From contig QFOD01000012.1 in the NCBI GenBank assembly GCA_003241055.1, positions 1 to 64,000 on the forward strand: 64,000 nucleotides of DNA. Direction: 5' to 3'. Below are positions 61,865-64,000 of this stretch, in pieces. The notes under the pieces are model-generated. The model saw only the letters and a list, made by a program, of their open reading frames with translations, was not told where the DNA came from and made no database searches. The position numbers and the translations under genes are program-made. Positions within the stretch are counted from its first letter, which is position 1; the number at the start of each line of letters is the position of its first letter. This DNA is from Roseateles depolymerans. Its GTDB lineage: Bacteria; Pseudomonadota; Gammaproteobacteria; Burkholderiales; Burkholderiaceae_C.

Positions 61865-64000
61865 TCAGCTGAAACCGCGCCGCCCATCCCGCAGCATCTG
61901 GGCGACGGCGCTGGCCAGCTCGCGCGCGCTCAGTGGCTTGCGCACCAGCGCGCGGGCGCCGGCCTGGGCCACGCGCTGCTCGAGCTCCTCGCCGCCGTAG
62001 CCGCTCATTGCGAGCACCGGCAGATCGGGCCGGATGGCCAGCAGCTGGCGCGTCAGCTCGACGCCGCTGAGCTCAGGCATGGTCTCGTCGGTGAGCACCA
62101 TGTCGAACCGGACGGGGTCGCGGGCGAAAGCCTCCAGCGCGGCCTGGCTGCTCGTGAAGCCGACGGGCTCGTAGCCCAGCTCGGCCAGCATCTCCTCGGC
62201 GAATTCCACCAGCGGGGCCTCGTCGTCGACGATCAGCAGCGTCTGCCCGTCGCCGCGCGGCAGCGGGGACTCGCCGCCCGCGCCGGCGGGGCGGACATCG
62301 CCGCTGCGCGGCAGCCACAGCGTGAAGCAGGTGCCGTGCTCGGGCGAGCTCTGCACGTCGATGCAGCCGCCCATGTCGGTGACGATGCTGTGCACCACGG
62401 ACAGGCCCAGCCCCGTGCCTTCGCCGACCTTCTTGGTGCTGAAGAAGGGGTCGAACATGCGCGGGTAGACCTCGGCCGGGATGCCGCTGCCCTGGTCGGC
62501 CACGGCGATGCAGGCCCAGTCGCCGGGCTGGGCGAGCCCGTGGGTGAGGTGGCGGGGCTGGGTCAGGTGCTCGCAGCGGACCTGCACGCTCAGCACGCCC
62601 TCGCGGCTCATGGCGCCGACCGCGTTGCTGCACAGGTTGCTGACCAGCTGGTGGATCTGCAGTGCATCGCCGATCACGGCGGCATCGCAGGCGCTCAGGC
62701 GGGTCTGCAGGTGCACGTGCGAGGGCAGCGTCGGGCTGACCAGCAGCAGGGCGTCGTCGACCGCCTGGTCGACGTTGACCAGGCCGCGGTCGCGCACGCC
62801 GCTGCGGCTGAAGTCCAGGATGCGGCGCACCAGCAGCTTGGCGCGCGCGCCGGCCTGCATGATGCGGTCCAGGTGGCGGGCCAGGGCCGGGTCGTGCTCG
62901 GCGTGGCGCTGTGCCATCTCGCCGTGGCCCAGGATGGCGCCCAGGATGTTGTTGAAGTCGTGTGCGATGCCGCCGGCCAGCGTGCCCAGCGACTCCATGT
63001 GCTGGGCCTGGCGCAGCTGGCCCTGCAGCTTCTCGCGCTCGGCCTCGGCCTCCTTGCGCGGCGTCACATCCATGGCGGCGCAGAAGAAGCGGGTGGGCTT
63101 GCCCTGGGTGTCCCGCAGGCAGCGGCCGCGCATGTGGATCCAGCGCCAGCCGGGCTCCTGGCCCTCGGGCCGCGGCAGGCGAACCCGGTACTCGATGTCC
63201 ACCTCGCCGGTCTCGCCGGCCAGATGGCGCTGGAGGGCGTCGCGGCCAGGGCCGAGGTCGTCGGGGTGCAGGTCGATGGCGCGCAGCAGCTCGGTGGCGA
63301 GCGTCGAGCCCGGCGTGGCCTGCAGCTCGTGCAGCCGCCGCCAGCGTTCCGACGCGAACAGGCGGTTGCTCTCGAGATTCCATTCGGCATGGCCCTCGTT
63401 GGCGGCTTCCATCGCGAGCTCGTAGCGCTGCTCGCTGCGGCGCAGCGCCACCTCGCCCTGCTCCAGCCGGCGCAGCTGGCGCAGCAGCAGCGCGATGGTC
63501 CAGACGCCGATCAGCACCAGCGCCAGCGCGCGGCCGGTCAGGCCCCACATCTCGGCCCGCCAGGGCTCGAAGGCGTTGTAGGCATCGCGGGTGACGGACA
63601 TCACCAGCGGGCGATCCGACACCGGCATCGAGACGATGAACTTCTCGCGCCCGTCCACCGGGCTGACGCGCTGCCGCGGCGCCGAGGACTGGCCGGCACT
63701 CAGCTCGGGAAAGACCTGGCGCTCCGCACGCGGGTCGGCCGGCTGGCGCACCACCAGGCTGCCGTCGTCGAAGGTCAGCAGCAGCGCGCTGCCGGGGCCG
63801 AGGTCGATGGCGTCATAGACCTCGCGCAGCTCGTCGAGCGTGACGATGGCGGTGACGACGCCGGCGAAGCGGCCATCGGCCGTCTCCAGCCGGCGCGACA
63901 CGATCAGGCCCGGGCGGCGTTCGCTGCGGGTGACCAGCGGCGGGTTGATGAACAGGCCGAGATCACGGGCCTCGCGCTGGCGCAGGAAGTAGGGCCGGTC
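61865..64000 (-). CDS. Hybrid sensor histidine kinase, 5' end cut by window edge
   Basis: The frame is open to the right edge, so 711 C-terminal residues are visible and the start is missing. Visible parts: a Cache-like periplasmic sensor (about 1-145), a membrane helix (about 155-173), a PAS domain (about 190-315), a dimerisation/phospho-acceptor helix with GGIAHDFNNILGAILGHGEMA (H about visible residue 347), an ATPase domain (ending GTGLGLSVVHSIV) and a C-terminal receiver (LTDETMPELSG with the phospho-Asp). It probably feeds the NarL-type regulator 258 bases downstream or another target. Confidence 0.9.
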   Translation of the reverse strand, partial: DRPYFLRQREARDLGLFINPPLVTRSERRPGLIVSRRLETADGRFAGVVTAIVTLDELREVYDAIDLGPGSALLLTFDDGSLVVRQPADPRAERQVFPELSAGQSSAPRQRVSPVDGREKFIVSMPVSDRPLVMSVTRDAYNAFEPWRAEMWGLTGRALALVLIGVWTIALLLRQLRRLEQGEVALRRSEQRYELAMEAANEGHAEWNLESNRLFASERWRRLHELQATPGSTLATELLRAIDLHPDDLGPGRDALQRHLAGETGEVDIEYRVRLPRPEGQEPGWRWIHMRGRCLRDTQGKPTRFFCAAMDVTPRKEAEAEREKLQGQLRQAQHMESLGTLAGGIAHDFNNILGAILGHGEMAQRHAEHDPALARHLDRIMQAGARAKLLVRRILDFSRSGVRDRGLVNVDQAVDDALLLVSPTLPSHVHLQTRLSACDAAVIGDALQIHQLVSNLCSNAVGAMSREGVLSVQVRCEHLTQPRHLTHGLAQPGDWACIAVADQGSGIPAEVYPRMFDPFFSTKKVGEGTGLGLSVVHSIVTDMGGCIDVQSSPEHGTCFTLWLPRSGDVRPAGAGGESPLPRGDGQTLLIVDDEAPLVEFAEEMLAELGYEPVGFTSSQAALEAFARDPVRFDMVLTDETMPELSGVELTRQLLAIRPDLPVLAMSGYGGEELEQRVAQAGARALVRKPLSARELASAVAQMLRDGRRGFS

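Overview
The window is very GC-rich chromosomal DNA with dense coding on both strands. Its gene families (CzcICBA, a Bug/TctC binding protein, HmuRSTUV, PEP-CTERM proteins, a TrxC-type thioredoxin, a candidate Betaproteobacteria toxic small RNA) point to a betaproteobacterium of the Burkholderiales, probably near the Rubrivivax/Roseateles/Leptothrix group. That placement is inferred from gene content and composition, not from a search. No rRNA, tRNA, CRISPR array or insertion sequence was seen.

Layout. (1) 1-9.8 kb: the start of a secreted repeat protein, a VOC protein, a ChaN/PhuW-like lipoprotein, and a haem-uptake operon on the minus strand (hmuR-hmuS-hmuT-hmuU-hmuV-tonB) with a Fur box upstream, followed by an orphan ParB-like protein. 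(2) 10-16.8 kb: trxC, then the czcICBA heavy-metal efflux operon. (3) 16.8-23.2 kb: a PEP-CTERM protein, a Tat-exported phosphocholine-type phospholipase C, and yqhD-nemA with a divergent LysR regulator. (4) 23.3-38.5 kb: the most unusual part. An ECF sigma factor, an anti-sigma factor whose outer domain looks like a subtilisin propeptide, and a subtilisin-like protease begin a run of mostly overlapping genes. The run continues with a TorF-like porin, two CxxCH (haem c) envelope proteins, a SPASM-like radical SAM protein, an amidohydrolase, a glycosyltransferase and a flippase. A second block adds a methyltransferase, another glycosyltransferase, a nucleotidyltransferase, an HprK-like kinase and a B12-binding radical SAM protein. 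(5) 38.7-43.5 kb: an AhpD-like protein, a 472-base non-coding stretch with DnaA boxes and a 48-base direct repeat, a UPF1-like helicase, a likely anti-Shine-Dalgarno small RNA, an FNR-type site, a periplasmic binding protein and a decayed relative. (6) 43.5-51.4 kb: two DsbA/FrnE-like proteins with a LysR regulator, an FAD monooxygenase, and a citryl-CoA lyase / AMP-ligase / Bug operon facing an IclR regulator. (7) 51.4-64 kb: a serine beta-lactamase-like hydrolase and a signalling block: chemoreceptor, EAL phosphodiesterase with a dead GGDEF domain, an active-looking diguanylate cyclase coupled to two unknown membrane proteins, a NarL-type regulator, and a hybrid histidine kinase cut by the window edge.

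How parts fit. The haem genes cover outer-membrane uptake, periplasmic capture, inner-membrane import and cytoplasmic haem handling, all under a probable iron switch. The 23-38 kb locus reads as an envelope or polysaccharide assembly system with its own sigma/protease control; this is inference. Facing EAL and GGDEF genes around 56 kb suggest local control of c-di-GMP.
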